A DNA stretch of 64,000 nt, from positions 11,546,084-11,610,083 of the forward strand of contig NC_064044.1 in NCBI RefSeq assembly GCF_932526225.1, read 5' to 3'. This document shows, piece by piece, positions 31,448 through 41,957 of this stretch. The first letter of the stretch is position 1; each line of letters opens with the position of its first letter. Both the position numbers and the translations under genes were made by a program. This DNA is from Nematostella vectensis. Taxonomy: Eukaryota; Cnidaria; Anthozoa; Actiniaria; Edwardsiidae. A model generated the notes under the pieces. The model did no database searches. It was not told the origin of the DNA and saw only the letters and a list, made by a program, of their open reading frames with translations.

Positions 31448-32700
31448 GTGAATACTGGCCATACAGAGATGAACTATCAACTCAGAACGGACTTGCCTTC
31501 AGGGGAACCAGGATCGTCATTCCCACAACAAGACCGAGATGACAATACGAGCACATCGTCACATCTAGGTATCCAGTACACTACAAATACAGCTAGAGAC
31601 ATCATGTATTGGCCAGGCATGTCAGCTGACCTTACAGAAGCCGTACAGCGATGCTCCACCTGTCAAGAAATGCAACCAGCACAGCAGAAAGAGCCAATGA
31701 TGACACAAACCATACCTCAGCTACCATGGCAAGTAGCTGCCAGTGATTGCCTGGAAGTGCAAGGAGAACACTACTTAGTCCTAGTAGATCTGTTCTCTGA
31801 CTACATAGAATTAGTTCAGCTCCCATACAATTCATCTAAAACTCTCATCCAGCAGGTAAAACCGATATTTGCAACCCACGGGACACCAGCAGTTCTTATA
31901 TCAGACAATGGAACCAACTACAGTTCACAGGAATTCCAGGAGTTCACCAAGGCATGGTAAATATATCACGTAACTGTAAGTCCTCATCACCACAAGTCTA
32001 ACGGGAAGGTGGAGTAGGCAGTGAAGATTATGAAGAGAATCATCATCAAGGCCAAGAAAGACGGCTCAGACCTGTGGAAGTCACTATTGGAATGGACAAA
32101 CTCACCAACTCCAGAAACATCCAGCTCACCGGCACAACGACTTATGTCCCGCCGAACCAGGTCTATGTTGCCTTGCAGCCAGGCCCTGTACAAGCCCGAA
32201 GTACAGGCAGCGGTGACAGAACAGATCATCCAAAAGCGCAAGCAGGCCAAACACTATGATGATCGCACAGTGTAGTCACTGCCTAGTCTTGTTGTTGGTC
32301 AACCAATAAGGGTGAAGGTACATCCATAGCAATTCATAGCAATTGGAAGGCAGGGACAGTGGTTTCCATGGCAACAACGCCACGCAGTTACGTTGAACAA
32401 GTCAATGGCAGGACGTATCGCAGAAATCGGGTACATTTGCGAGACGCTCAACCTGACCTATCAGCTGAACAAGACCATTCTGCTCCAGAGCCAAGCAATG
32501 AAGCAACAAAGTCTTCAGGAATGTCTACCTGCAGTCCAGCACCAGAACCAAGTGGTCCAGGTCCATTAGACGCCACGGCACCTGTACTTACAGAACCAGT
32601 AGTCACACGATCAGGACGAGTTGTGAAGACTCCACAAAGGCTGCGTGGGAGCTCCGCTAAAATTCAAATCTACAAAAACATTCTTCTGGATTTTCAGTGA
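31448..32700 (+). pseudogene. Ty3/gypsy-type retrotransposon pol remnant (integrase)
   Basis: Open frame 31448-31960 shows an integrase zinc-finger part (GMSADLTEAVQRCSTCQEMQ) and an rve core (ASDCLEVQGEHYLVLVDLFS; second-Asp region ISDNGTNYSS). A stop follows at 31958-31960. The recognisable SPHHHKSNGKVE segment continues after it, interrupted by another stop, and further frames run to a C-terminal stretch (RTYRRNRVHLRDAQPD, TRSGRVVKTPQRL) typical of gypsy pol ends. No LTRs, gag, protease or RT are visible. Broken by several stops and frame changes; a dead 5'-truncated copy. Confidence 0.85.
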
Positions 32701-32719
32701 TTCACTAGAATCAGTTGAA

Positions 32720-33250
32720 TCAGTCTGGATCCACCCCTAGCGGTATAACATGCGCAATGTTCCAGCGATCAGGGACTCTTCCTTTACTTATCGACGAGTT
32801 ATTGGCTTTGGTGATGATTGGAACTTGTACCCCTGTACATTGCTTCAAAATACGTGTAGGAATTGGATCCAGGTGACACGTTGCATTGGAGGAAAGACAT
32901 TTCAATTTTGTGTACCTCATCTTCTGGTATTGGTTTGAAGTTATCGAATGTGAAAAGATACCACGGGCATCTGCAACTGGCTTTACAACAGAAGGTGCAA
33001 TCTCATTCAAGTCATCTTTGATGATTCGGCTTTTTCTTGCAGAAAAACTCCCCAAAGTCATTGGTCAGGCGGAGAGAATCCTGATGTGGTGGTAAAGGAT
33101 TATCCTGTTTCTGTTTGACAAGAGACGACACAATTGCAAAGAGTCTTCTGGAATCACCGGCTCATTCTTCGATACGATTACAGTAATTGGATTATTTTGC
33201 AGTATCAAGACGAGAAGAATACTCATTGTGTAGTTCCAGAAAATATCCAT
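32720..33250 (-). pseudogene. CR1/L2-like LINE reverse transcriptase fragment
   Basis: On the minus strand, frames encode SKNEPVIPEDSLQLCRLLSN, FFARKS-like spacing, then CHLDPIPTRILKQC and VPDRWNIAHVIPL. This is the order of the region just before and at the start of CR1-type RT domains. In-frame stop between the two frames; truncated both ends. Confidence 0.65.
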
Positions 33251-33466
33251 TACCCCCCCCCCCCCCCCCTACGAGAAGAATACTCATTGTGTAGTTCCAG
33301 AAAATATCCATACCCCCCCCCCTATTGAGGAGGTCGGAGGTATGACCCCCCACCCCTCTGGAATTTCCTGGGCGTTTAAAACCGCCCAGCCCCCGGAAAT
33401 TTCCAATCCCCTCAATGGGGGGTGGGGGGTATGGATGGATATTTTATGGAACTACACATTGCGTTT
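33228..33466. mobile_element. Palindromic MITE with poly-C/G arms
   Basis: CATTGTGTAGTTCCAGAAAA then TATCCATACCCCCCCC on the left (two tandem copies of the end, near 33225 and 33281) and GGGGGGTATGGATGG then ATATTTTATGGAACTACACA on the right. The central part is GGAAATTTCC-type palindrome. Confidence 0.75.
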
Positions 33467-33639
33467 CCTACGATAGTTTTCCTTGTCCACTGTAATTTCC
33501 GACCTGAGCATCTTTCTTTCGAGCTTTCTTTTTTTGGCTTCTCAGGGATCTCAGTGATTCAGTCAAACCATAGCACTGTGGGTCTCGCAAAGACTACTTT
33601 TTCCTTCAGAGGGGCATGTGCATCTAGAATTTTTGAAAG

Positions 33640-34591
33640 TGACTTGTCATAACAAGCTGCTAAAGGCCCGAAATGATATTGACCCAAACGGTGTGCCATT
33701 AAGTTGCATTCTCTATGCCGACGACTTAGTTATCCTATCAAAATCAGCAAAGGGCCTGCAAGAATATCTGAATAGCCTCGAAGAATATTGCAAAGCATCC
33801 GAACTACCCATCAATCTAGATATAACAAAAGTAATGATTTTTAATAACACCGGGAAAACTATGAAAAATTACCGAATCTTTTACGGAACTTATAAAATAG
33901 AAAATGTCAAAAGTTATAAGTACCTTGGACTCCATTTTTGCACTTATGGAAATTTTAATTTGGCTAAGGAGGAGCTCAAGAAAGTAGCATTAAAAGAGAT
34001 GTTCAAGTTAAGAAAAGAAATGGGAGAGCACTTCAGACAAGATATCAATTAACTCTCCGCCTTTTTGACCCCTTGATACAACCAATCCTACTTTATGAAA
34101 GCGAAATATGGGGAGCGGAATACAAGGGAAAGTTAGAAAAAGATCCAATAGAAATGGTCCACACCAAGTTTCTAAAATGGTTTCTCGGCGTAAACCGATA
34201 CTGTAGCTCGAACGCGTGTAGGGCTGAATTAGGACGATTCCCTCTCAGAACAAAAGCAAATGGTAGAGCGATCAAACTTTGGCTTAAACTTTCAAACAAC
34301 AATGGAAATACCGAAAAACTCTCCCGCAAAGCATTTGCTGCCATATCTAATTATGAAAACAAGAACTTTTGGCATAGAAAAATTAAACAAATACTAGACC
34401 TTGCGGGTAGGAGCGATATGACTGACACAAACACTCCCGAAGCAACTTACAGTTTTCTTCAACAAAGGCTATGACATTGAACAACAGACATGGCTTAGCT
34501 CTATTCAAAATGACAATAGGACCATGCCCAAAAGAACAAATTGCGTACGCTCAGAAAGTTTAAACTGTCCCACAATTTAGAAGATTATCTA
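33640..34591 (+). pseudogene. Degenerate LINE, 5' part (RT palm to C-terminal region)
   Basis: Frames give SCILYADDLVILSKSAKGLQ (RT active-site YADD), SYKYLGLHF, then after a frameshift PILLYESEIWGAEYKGKLEK and KFLKWFLGVNRYC. The continuation is found at 38255-38790 beyond an inserted element. Truncated 5' and frameshifted, so inactive. Confidence 0.85.
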
Positions 34592-37500
34592 CTTAGTAGG
34601 CAGTCTTCGGACAGTCAGTGTCCATGACATCAGCGCGATGAACGTTGGCATTTCTTTCCATGACTAAAAAGCCCAATGCGCGAAGCACATGTGCGACCAC
34701 ATGAACGACAAACGAGGACAGACGTCGGAGATGGGTTTGATCCAGTTCGAATTTCGGATGCCTTTCTCCTCTGCCTTCTCTCTTCGGCCTCTCTTTTCAG
34801 CTCTAACTCCCCTGAGTTGAGTGCGGCAGCACATTCAGACCTCCATCTGCTGCGATCCTCGGCAAGCTTCTCCCAGTTGTCCACGTCGAGGCCGATTGCG
34901 AGCATATCACGCTTGCATGAGTCCTTGAAGCGGAGCTTCGGGCGTCCTACAGGTCTTGATCCGTGTGCAAGTTCGCCGTAAAGAAGATCTTTGGGAATAC
35001 GGCCATTTTCCATTCGACAAACGTGGCCTAGCCACCTCAACCTGCGTTGACGAAGTAGGGTAAAAAGCGTCGGTAAACCTGATCTTTCGAGGACCTCGTT
35101 ATTCGTAACTTTATCCGACCAATGGATACCGAGGATGCGGCGAAGACATCGCATATGGAAGGTATTTAATCGCTTCTCCTGCCGCTCGTAGGTGGTCCAA
35201 GATTCGCTTCCGTATAGGAGAGTACTCAAAATGCAGGCGCGATATACGGTGATCTTCGTCGAAATGGTAAGTTTCTTGTTCTCCCACACTCGAGAGGAAA
35301 GCTTTGTCATTGTTGTCACTGCTTTACCGATTCTTTTGCCGAGTTCGACATCGAGGCATCCGTTGGCGGAGGTGGTGGAGCCAAGGTAGGTAAACTGAGG
35401 AACAACATCTAGGGTGAAGTCGTTGATGGTAAAAGTAGGCGCAATTTCAGAGCCTAGGTGCATCACTTTCGTCTTCTTAAGGCTGATTGCAAGACTGAAG
35501 TCCGCACAAGCGTTCGAGAAACGGTTCAAAAGGGACTGTAGCTCACTCTCACTGTGTGCAACCAAAGCAGCATCGTCAGCGAAGAGAAGATCGCGTATCG
35601 TGCACTTGCGGACTTTGGTCTTAGCACGTAGTCTCGCTGGATTGAATAGTTTCCCGTCTGAGCGAGTACGTAGAAGGATGCCTTCATCAGCAGAGCCAAA
35701 TGCATGTCTCAGAAGGACGGAGAAGAAGATGTTGAAGAGGGTTGGTGCCAATACACATCCTTGTTTAACGCCGATGTTTATGTCGAATGCCTCGGACGAG
35801 TTGCTCTCACACTTAACAGTGCCACGGGTCCCATCGTGGAATGACTTTATAAAGTTAAGGAGCTTCGGAGGACAGCCGACTAAAGGTAGGATGTGAAACA
35901 GACCGTCTCTGCTGACTGAGTCAAAAGCCTTGGTTAGATCGATAAAGGCGACAAAGAGGGGTCTTTGCTGTTCGCGGCATTTTTCCTGAAGCTGCCTCAG
36001 GGAGAATATCATGTCAACTGTTGAGCGATTCGAGCGGAAGCCACATTGCGATTCAGGGTACACCCTTTCAGCAAGTTTCTGCAAACGGTTCAAAGCCACT
36101 CGAGCGAATAGCTTACCAGCAATACACAAAAGTGAGATGCCGCGGTAGTTATTCCGATCACTTCTGTCCCCCTTGTTCTTGTAGAGGTTGGTAATGGAGC
36201 AATCTCTGAAATCCTGAGGGACGGATCCCAGCTCCCAGCACTTGCAAAGGAGTTTGAAGAGAGAATCGAGGAGCTTGTCTCCGCCACATTTGAAGATCTC
36301 TGCTGGGATGCCATCTTGCCCAGGGGCCTTGCCAGAAGATATTACTTTGATGGCTTCACGGAGTTCGACTTTGGTGGGCATTGCATCCAGCTCGGACAGA
36401 GTTGGAAGTCTTTCAATATGGTTGATTGCAGAGGGAGAAATGAAACTTGCAGTGCCGTAGAGATCGCTGTAGTGTTCGACCCAGCACTCCAACAATTTGG
36501 ACTTTTCCGTGATGATCTCTCCAGATGACGACTTTAACGGAGCAAGCTTTATTTGTGTTGGTCCAATTGCCCTCTTTATACCATCAAACATGCCCTTGAC
36601 GTTGCCAGTGTCAGCAGCAGACTGAATCCTAGCACAAAGATTCGACCAGTAATTGTTGGCGCATTTTTTACACTCTTCTTTTGCATGCCTTCTAGCTTCA
36701 CGTAGAGCTTCGAGAGATTGTGAGGTTGGATTAAGCTTGAAGTTCTGTAAGGCAAGTCGCTTCGCTTCGATCAGGGGTTGCAAGTGTGCTATATTGGCGC
36801 CGAACCAATCCTCGCTCCTGCGGTCCGATTTACCGAAGGCAAGCATCGCTGCCTCATAGGTCACATCCTTGACATGTCTCCAGTGGTCTTCAGTCCTAAG
36901 CTCTTGATAGTTCTCTAACTTGGATTCAAGGAGTTCTTGGAAGGTAAGAACCTTTTGTGGGATTGTAGTGGCAGCCGCATTGATACGAGCTTTGGCAGCA
37001 TTACGAGCACGGTGCAGTTTTTTAGGGCGTGACTGGATCTTAGAGCAAACTAGAGCATGGTCGGTGTCACAGTCAGCACTATGGTAAGATCTTGTAATAC
37101 GAACGTTATTTAGTTGACTCCGTCTAGTGATAATTAGGTCCAGCTGATGCCAGTGCTTAGATCTAGGGTGCATCCATGACAGCCTGTGTCGTAGCTTTAC
37201 ATTAAAGAAGGTATTTGTGATGCAAAGATGGTGGAGAGAACAAAGTTCCAACAGGCGTTGCCCGTTTTCATTGCATCTATCAACGCCAAAGTGACCGAGG
37301 CAGATTGGCCAGGACTCCTGATCGTTTCCTACTCTTGCGTTAAAATCACCGAGGAGGAACAGAGCTTCGTTCTTAGGTAACTGTTTGATAATTACATCGA
37401 GCTCACTGTAGAATGCATCTTTAGCGTCCGAGGAGGAAGTCAGAGTCGGGGCGTAGACAGCGAGCAGGTTGGTGGTGCCATCATCAGTTTTGAGTTTCAT

Positions 37501-38254
37501 GAGCATGAGGCGCTCAGATATGGGTGGACCAGGCTCTATTAACTGAAGAAGATTGTTTCTTATAGCAAAACCAACTCCATGCTCCCTGGGCTCGTTCTCG
37601 TTTTTGCCGTGCCAGAAGAAGGTGTAATGTCTCTCTTTCAGGCTTCCAGAACCAGCAAGGCGGGTTTCCTGTAGCGCTGCAATATCGACATTCAATCTGT
37701 CAAGTTCTTGGTTGATTATGGCGGTCTTGCGAAGGCCATTGATGTTACGTATGTCCGTGGTCAGTCCGGTCAGCATGGTTCGTACATTCCAACTCCCAAT
37801 AATGAGAGCTGGCCATTTTGTGTTTGATCCTTTCTTCTTAGGTGAAGTAGTCGCAGTCCACTCGTCGGTCTGTTTCCAGACTTCAGTTCTGCTCACCCCA
37901 GCAAAACAGGCAGACTGTGGCGGGAAGCACCTTATTGACTGGGGGCTGCCCAGTTTAAGCGGGCGGTAGCTATCCAATGGGACTAAACAGCCCCTCCCAC
38001 TGTCGAGAGTGGCCCCAGGCGTCTGGCCATACTCCAATTTAGCCATAACTTTTAACCGGTAACTGCACACTCCCCGGTTTTGTTTCATGCTTTACAACAT
38101 GCTGAAGTTACCTTCTCCAAGCGCTAGCCTGGGCATAAAATATGGAGAGACTGGTTTGCCCAACTCCCAGAATCCCCCTCTCGGTCTTGCTGATAGGGTC
38201 CAAAGGAAAGACATAGCCAATACGTTTGGTACCAGGTCGACTGCAGGAGTTGCC
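34592..38254 (-). mobile_element. Full-length non-LTR retrotransposon inserted into another LINE
   Basis: Flanked by a perfect 10-bp direct repeat AGATTATCTA (34582-34591 and 38255-38264). Joining the flanks restores continuity of the host LINE reading (HNLEDYL | TDVKNMD), so borders are exact: 3663 bp. The 5' end is at 38254, with about 166 bases of leader before the ORF start at 38088, and the 3' end at 34592. No poly-A tail is visible. Confidence 0.93.
34630..38088 (-). CDS. LINE polyprotein: AP endonuclease-like + reverse transcriptase + C-terminal Cys/His motif (1152 aa)
   Basis: Single uninterrupted frame. Residues about 90-350: endonuclease/exonuclease/phosphatase fold with SWNVRTML, AALQETRLAG, LLGDFNARVG, LSWMHPRS and DTDHALV. 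Residues about 560-850: reverse transcriptase with APGQDGIPAEIFK, RNNYRGISLL, LTKAFDSVSRDGL, GVKQGCVLAPTLF and the active-site FADDAALV. Then LYGSESWTTYERQEKRLNTF, RWLGHVCRMENGRIP and a final CRSCGRTCASRIGLFSHGKKC-like zinc motif. This resembles the RTE-like families often mislabelled craniofacial development protein 2; the clade is not certain. All catalytic motifs are present and there are no stops, so it may be a recent and possibly competent copy. The first Met follows about 90 residues without recognisable domain, so initiation could be further in. Confidence 0.93.
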   Translation of the reverse strand: MKQNRGVCSYRLKVMAKLEYGQTPGATLDSGRGCLVPLDSYRPLKLGSPQSIRCFPPQSACFAGVSRTEVWKQTDEWTATTSPKKKGSNTKWPALIIGSWNVRTMLTGLTTDIRNINGLRKTAIINQELDRLNVDIAALQETRLAGSGSLKERHYTFFWHGKNENEPREHGVGFAIRNNLLQLIEPGPPISERLMLMKLKTDDGTTNLLAVYAPTLTSSSDAKDAFYSELDVIIKQLPKNEALFLLGDFNARVGNDQESWPICLGHFGVDRCNENGQRLLELCSLHHLCITNTFFNVKLRHRLSWMHPRSKHWHQLDLIITRRSQLNNVRITRSYHSADCDTDHALVCSKIQSRPKKLHRARNAAKARINAAATTIPQKVLTFQELLESKLENYQELRTEDHWRHVKDVTYEAAMLAFGKSDRRSEDWFGANIAHLQPLIEAKRLALQNFKLNPTSQSLEALREARRHAKEECKKCANNYWSNLCARIQSAADTGNVKGMFDGIKRAIGPTQIKLAPLKSSSGEIITEKSKLLECWVEHYSDLYGTASFISPSAINHIERLPTLSELDAMPTKVELREAIKVISSGKAPGQDGIPAEIFKCGGDKLLDSLFKLLCKCWELGSVPQDFRDCSITNLYKNKGDRSDRNNYRGISLLCIAGKLFARVALNRLQKLAERVYPESQCGFRSNRSTVDMIFSLRQLQEKCREQQRPLFVAFIDLTKAFDSVSRDGLFHILPLVGCPPKLLNFIKSFHDGTRGTVKCESNSSEAFDINIGVKQGCVLAPTLFNIFFSVLLRHAFGSADEGILLRTRSDGKLFNPARLRAKTKVRKCTIRDLLFADDAALVAHSESELQSLLNRFSNACADFSLAISLKKTKVMHLGSEIAPTFTINDFTLDVVPQFTYLGSTTSANGCLDVELGKRIGKAVTTMTKLSSRVWENKKLTISTKITVYRACILSTLLYGSESWTTYERQEKRLNTFHMRCLRRILGIHWSDKVTNNEVLERSGLPTLFTLLRQRRLRWLGHVCRMENGRIPKDLLYGELAHGSRPVGRPKLRFKDSCKRDMLAIGLDVDNWEKLAEDRSRWRSECAAALNSGELELKREAEERRQRRKASEIRTGSNPSPTSVLVCRSCGRTCASRIGLFSHGKKCQRSSR

Positions 38255-38790
38255 AGATTATCTAACGGACGTAAAAAATATGGACCATAGGATTGCCCTT
38301 ACTAAATTCAGGCTAGGCAATCATAAGCTAGCAATTGAAACTGGAAGGTATGAAAAGCCATATAAAAAACCTAACGAAAGAAAATGCTTATTATGCCAGA
38401 CAGGTAAAGTGGAGGATGAAAAACATTTTATGTTAGAATGTCCGGCCTATAAAAATGATCGGGATAATTTACTGGAATTCCTTAAAACGCATGCAGGTAT
38501 CAATGTTAGAATCCATGCCAACAAAGAAAATAATTTCGTCAGAATTATGGCATTGAGCCGGAATGACAACGTGAATCGGCGCTTAGCGAAACATATTTTT
38601 GAATGTATGAAGGCAAGAAATGTGAAGCTTGATGACAACGTACGGTGACGTCACCTAATCATTCAAAACAAGAAAAAAAGGAAAAAGTCAAAATAAGAAA
38701 AACATATTATTTGTGGATTTACGCCGATGTAAATGTTTCATAAGGTGCCATGAATAAAATAAAATATATATCTATCTTCGGCCGTTGTGG
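38255..38790 (+). pseudogene. Degenerate LINE, 3' part (C-terminal zinc-binding region and tail)
   Basis: Continues the 33640-34591 element: HRIALTKFRLGNHKLAIETG, KCLLCQTGKVEDEKHFMLEC (a C-x2-C...H...C arrangement), ending at a TGA near 38646-38648. An A-rich 3' end with AATAAAATAAAATATAT follows around 38753-38770. Confidence 0.85.
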
Positions 38791-38826
38791 GGCGTTGTGG
38801 GTACGGGCCTGACGTCATGCACCATA

Positions 38827-39050
38827 ATAGAGAGCTTTTAAAAGCAAGTCAACAAGAACGGCATCAAAAACTGCGCGCGCGCTCACGAATTGCTGAAAAA
38901 CGGCGTTGACGTCCGTGACAGGAAATCTCGAACGGCAGTTTCCCTATTTTTACGGTCACGGACGTCAACGCCGTTTTTTAGCAATTCGTGAGTGCGCGCG
39001 CCGTTTTTGATGCCGTTCGTGTTGACTTGCTTATCAAGCTCTCTAATATC
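38827..39050. mobile_element. Foldback MITE (near-perfect ~90-bp arms)
   Basis: Left arm TAGAGAGCTTTTAAAAGCAA... through GTTGACGTCCGTGA (38829-38922) is matched by the complement at 38955-39045. The loop is about 35 bases. It lies at the end of a CR1-like fragment. Confidence 0.85.
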
Positions 39051-39125
39051 ATTGGATGAACGTGTGATAACGAGATCAAGGGTGTTACCAGAAACATGAG
39101 TTGGACACTCGACATGTTGCAATAG
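39050..39125 (-). pseudogene. CR1-like LINE endonuclease fragment (3' piece)
   Basis: The minus strand reads QHVECPTHVSGNTLDLVITR followed by SSNDI, a diagnostic stretch of CR1/L2-type endonucleases. Interrupted on both sides by MITE insertions. Confidence 0.8.
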
Positions 39126-39147
39126 TCAGTAGACCGAAAGTATCCAG

Positions 39148-39678
39148 GGGAGGATACAGGGGGGGGGGGGGGATGAAATGGGTGGATATCCACCCCCCCC
39201 CCCCCCTTTTTGATTAAAAAAAATTGAAATGTCACTTTGTTTGTAGCACATATCAAACAAATTCCCCACGGATAGTGTCCTTCGTATTTATTGCTTTATA
39301 TGGGCATAGATGTCCATATTTAGATGAGCTAAAGTTTTTCCGCTCCAAGATCTCCAGAAAACATGGTGAAAAATACTGATTCCTGTCAATTTGAGACTCG
39401 CGGCAAAAATTATTAAGCAAAACTTGCTCGCTTGGTAAAATCTTTCTTTTACTAATAAACTCCTTAGACCCAGGCCTCCAAGAGATTGACCGAGCGGGTT
39501 TTAAGGTCACCCAAATATTGATATGAATAGCTTGATTTTTGCTGACGCGACCAATTCAATTCGGCAGGAAGTATGGTATGATCTATGTAGTGACCTACCA
39601 AGAATCACTTGATCAGTTATAAGCCGTCTATCCGGCCATTATTCACCCCCCATTTTAAAATTCTGGATCCGCCCCTCT
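39148..39678. mobile_element. hAT-like MITE inserted in the CR1-like fragment
   Basis: Left end CAGGGGAGGATACAGGGGGG, right end CTGGATCCGCCCCTCTG, with GTATC on both outer sides. The CR1 reading (LEILDT then QHVECPTH) resumes across it. A long G-run/C-run palindrome sits at 39160-39206. Confidence 0.6.
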
Positions 39679-39684
39679 GGTATC

Positions 39685-39790
39685 AAGGATCTCTAAACAT
39701 CTGCGAGCATCCAGAATCCAGTGAGAGTCATCTAAATGGAAATTAAAATCACCGGTGATATGATCAGTAGAATTTCACGACACATCACAG
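39685..39790 (-). pseudogene. CR1-like LINE endonuclease fragment (5' piece)
   Basis: The minus strand gives HITGDFNFHLDDSHWILDAR and CLEILDT, matching the GDFN motif region of CR1-type endonucleases. It continues into 39050-39125 after removal of the MITE. Confidence 0.75.
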
Positions 39791-39844
39791 AAGAGACGGC
39801 ATAAGAAAAAAAAAAAACAAGGCTTCTAGGGTATCCTTCGGCGA

Positions 39845-40010
39845 GGAAACGAGCGCGCAGCGCAAGAAGCTGGGAAGGAGTAACGAAGTCACTATTTCAA
39901 AGTTTAGTATGGACCCCTCTCCCCTTAGCAAGTGAATCTTTGCACCACAGGAAGCCCGTGAAGCTATTTCAAACGATTTTCCGCCCCTGCAGATGGCGGA
40001 TAATACTTAT
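39845..40010. repeat. Dispersed repeat, ACCACAGGAAACCCGCGAG family, copy 2
   Basis: Contains GCACCACAGGAAGCCCGTGA preceded by CCCCTCTCCCCTTAGCAA, in the same order as the copies at 5935-6075 and 49950-50095. Confidence 0.55.
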
Positions 40011-40240
40011 GCTAACGAATCTTTTACTTCATTCCAGTGCTAGATAGAATAAAAATTTCACATAACTAAACATTGTACCTTGTAACCCATCAAGCCTAGT
40101 ACACAGATAACAGATATTACAGATACTAACTTGGAACTCAATCGTTCTGTTGATCTGATTAAATACTAACCCTAAAGCAGACCCCTAAAGTGTTTTCATC
40201 ACACGAATCGACTTGTTAGCAATACGTGCAAGGCTGCACG

Positions 40241-40548
40241 TGTCTCCATATCCTGCAAGCGTTCAAGCATTCGCCAAATGAATACCTGAAAACCCCCGTC
40301 TTTAATTCAAGTTTAACTTGTAGATGTTGATACAGACATCTGATTGAATTCCTCTTCTCTCGCCATGATTCTTCTTATATAAACCGGCGCCGTAGATTTA
40401 TCCAGTGCCCGGAGGCTTATAGACTTATAAAAGGAATTTAATCAGACGTCTGTATCAACAGTGAATATCTACAAGTTAAACTTGAATTCAAGACGGGGGT
40501 TTTCAGGTATTCATTTGGCGAATGCTTGAACGCTCGCAGGATATGGCA
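40241..40548. repeat. Near-perfect inverted duplication (~105-bp arms, ~85-bp spacer)
   Basis: Left arm from CCATATCCTGCAAGCGTTCA to GATACAGACATCTGATTGAA. The right arm (40434-40548) is its complement with only a few changes and one 6-base gap. No ORF; could be a foldback element or a recent inverted duplication. Confidence 0.88.
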
Positions 40549-40724
40549 GGATTCAAGATTTCCAATGGCTCTTAAAGTCGTGGTATTGTGGCACGGCCGT
40601 GACTGACAAATTATCCAGCACAAGTGGGTGTCAAGAAGAAAGTCGAAAGTGAAAAAAGCTTCCCACGTAGGTTCGTGTTTATTAGATATTGGGTAATAAA
40701 GATGAACTGACTGAAGAGACGCCA

Positions 40725-41957
40725 AACGGAAAGTTCATTTATTATCCCGAAGGGGAAGGGGGGGGGGGGGGGGAGGTGGGGTGTAAGGATACTGTGGGGG
40801 AGGGGGGGGGGGGGGCTCGAGAAATTTCCGAGGTCTAAAGGGGGGGGGGCGTCGAAAGTGTATGGAATTTGAAAAGGGGGGCCAATGATTTCTTTGGGTC
40901 TTGTCTCTTCTATATAATTGGACCAAGTGTCAAATCAAACTTCTTAGTTTAACTTGTCTCGGTTTGGGGGCATTCATTTGGCATGCACAATACCTCAGGA
41001 ATCCAGGATACATTATTAAGAGGCTCGTTAGTAATTATTTATACCATTTTTTAATTTACTCGTTACAAAATTGACGTCTAGTAGTCTCAAATCTCATCCG
41101 ATATATATCAGTCATGTCTTCGGAGAATAACATTTAATCATCCGTATTTGATGTGCTACTGTTTTATTTATCGGTAACCGATTTAAAGACCAGTATTTTA
41201 TGAACTTCACAATATATTTCCAAAAATAACCGATCCTTTTTCTTTAAATTTGCAGAGAGACATGACTTATACTTAGGCATCATGGGTATCATAGTGGCAA
41301 TTTTTAACTGACCATGTAAATTTTTTTGGTCCACATACTCCATTTCCTACCTTTGCTTCGGGCAACATTGCGTCATCCTTCAATTTGTTTTAGAGAGAGC
41401 AGATACACCTTTGTTGTCTAATATTATTTAGATTTCGAATCCTCTTGAAAATTCAATGTCGTCGCTTTAAAATCGACAAACAAGCAATTCCGTGCTTTTC
41501 TCGTTTTAGTGGAGCTTAGGGGACCTTACAATACAGTTACTCACCAAGTTCTGTCCCTATCCAGAAATACAATATCGAGAATGAGGTATTTAACCCGTTC
41601 TCTATCCCGAGCCACAAAACCTTGCATGCTCAATGGAAACCCTCTAACTATTCATGTTGTGGACTTTGGAGACATTTGCACGTGCAAAGACATTTCGCAA
41701 GGGAATAACAGGGCGCTCTATTGATATGCATTAAAGTTATTTCAATATTTCATTACAAGTTTGCGGATTATAAATGTGGATGTAGACCATGTAAATTTTT
41801 TTGTCCGCATACTCCATTTTCTACCTCGGTCACTCGCTTATATCTGATTTGCTGTCTTCCTCTCTCTCTTTCTTTTCTTTCTCGTGCTTCGCTTTTATCA
41901 AAATTCTTAGGGCCCCCCCCACCCCCTCGGGATAATAAACGAACTTTCCCTTACCGA
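40725..41957. mobile_element. ~1.2-kb non-autonomous DNA transposon with TIR
   Basis: Left end GGAAAGTTCATTTATTATCC then CGAAGGGG. Right end CCCCCTCGGGATAATAAACG then AACTTTCC. The interior carries long G and C runs next to the ends and an internal direct repeat (ACCATGTAAATTTTTTTGGT near 41313, similar near 41787). No transposase frame. Confidence 0.75.

Noticed and set aside
34676-38290. Plus-strand frames (101, 65, 160, 72, 85 codons) across the intact LINE
   Set aside because: Shadows of the 1152-codon minus-strand ORF.
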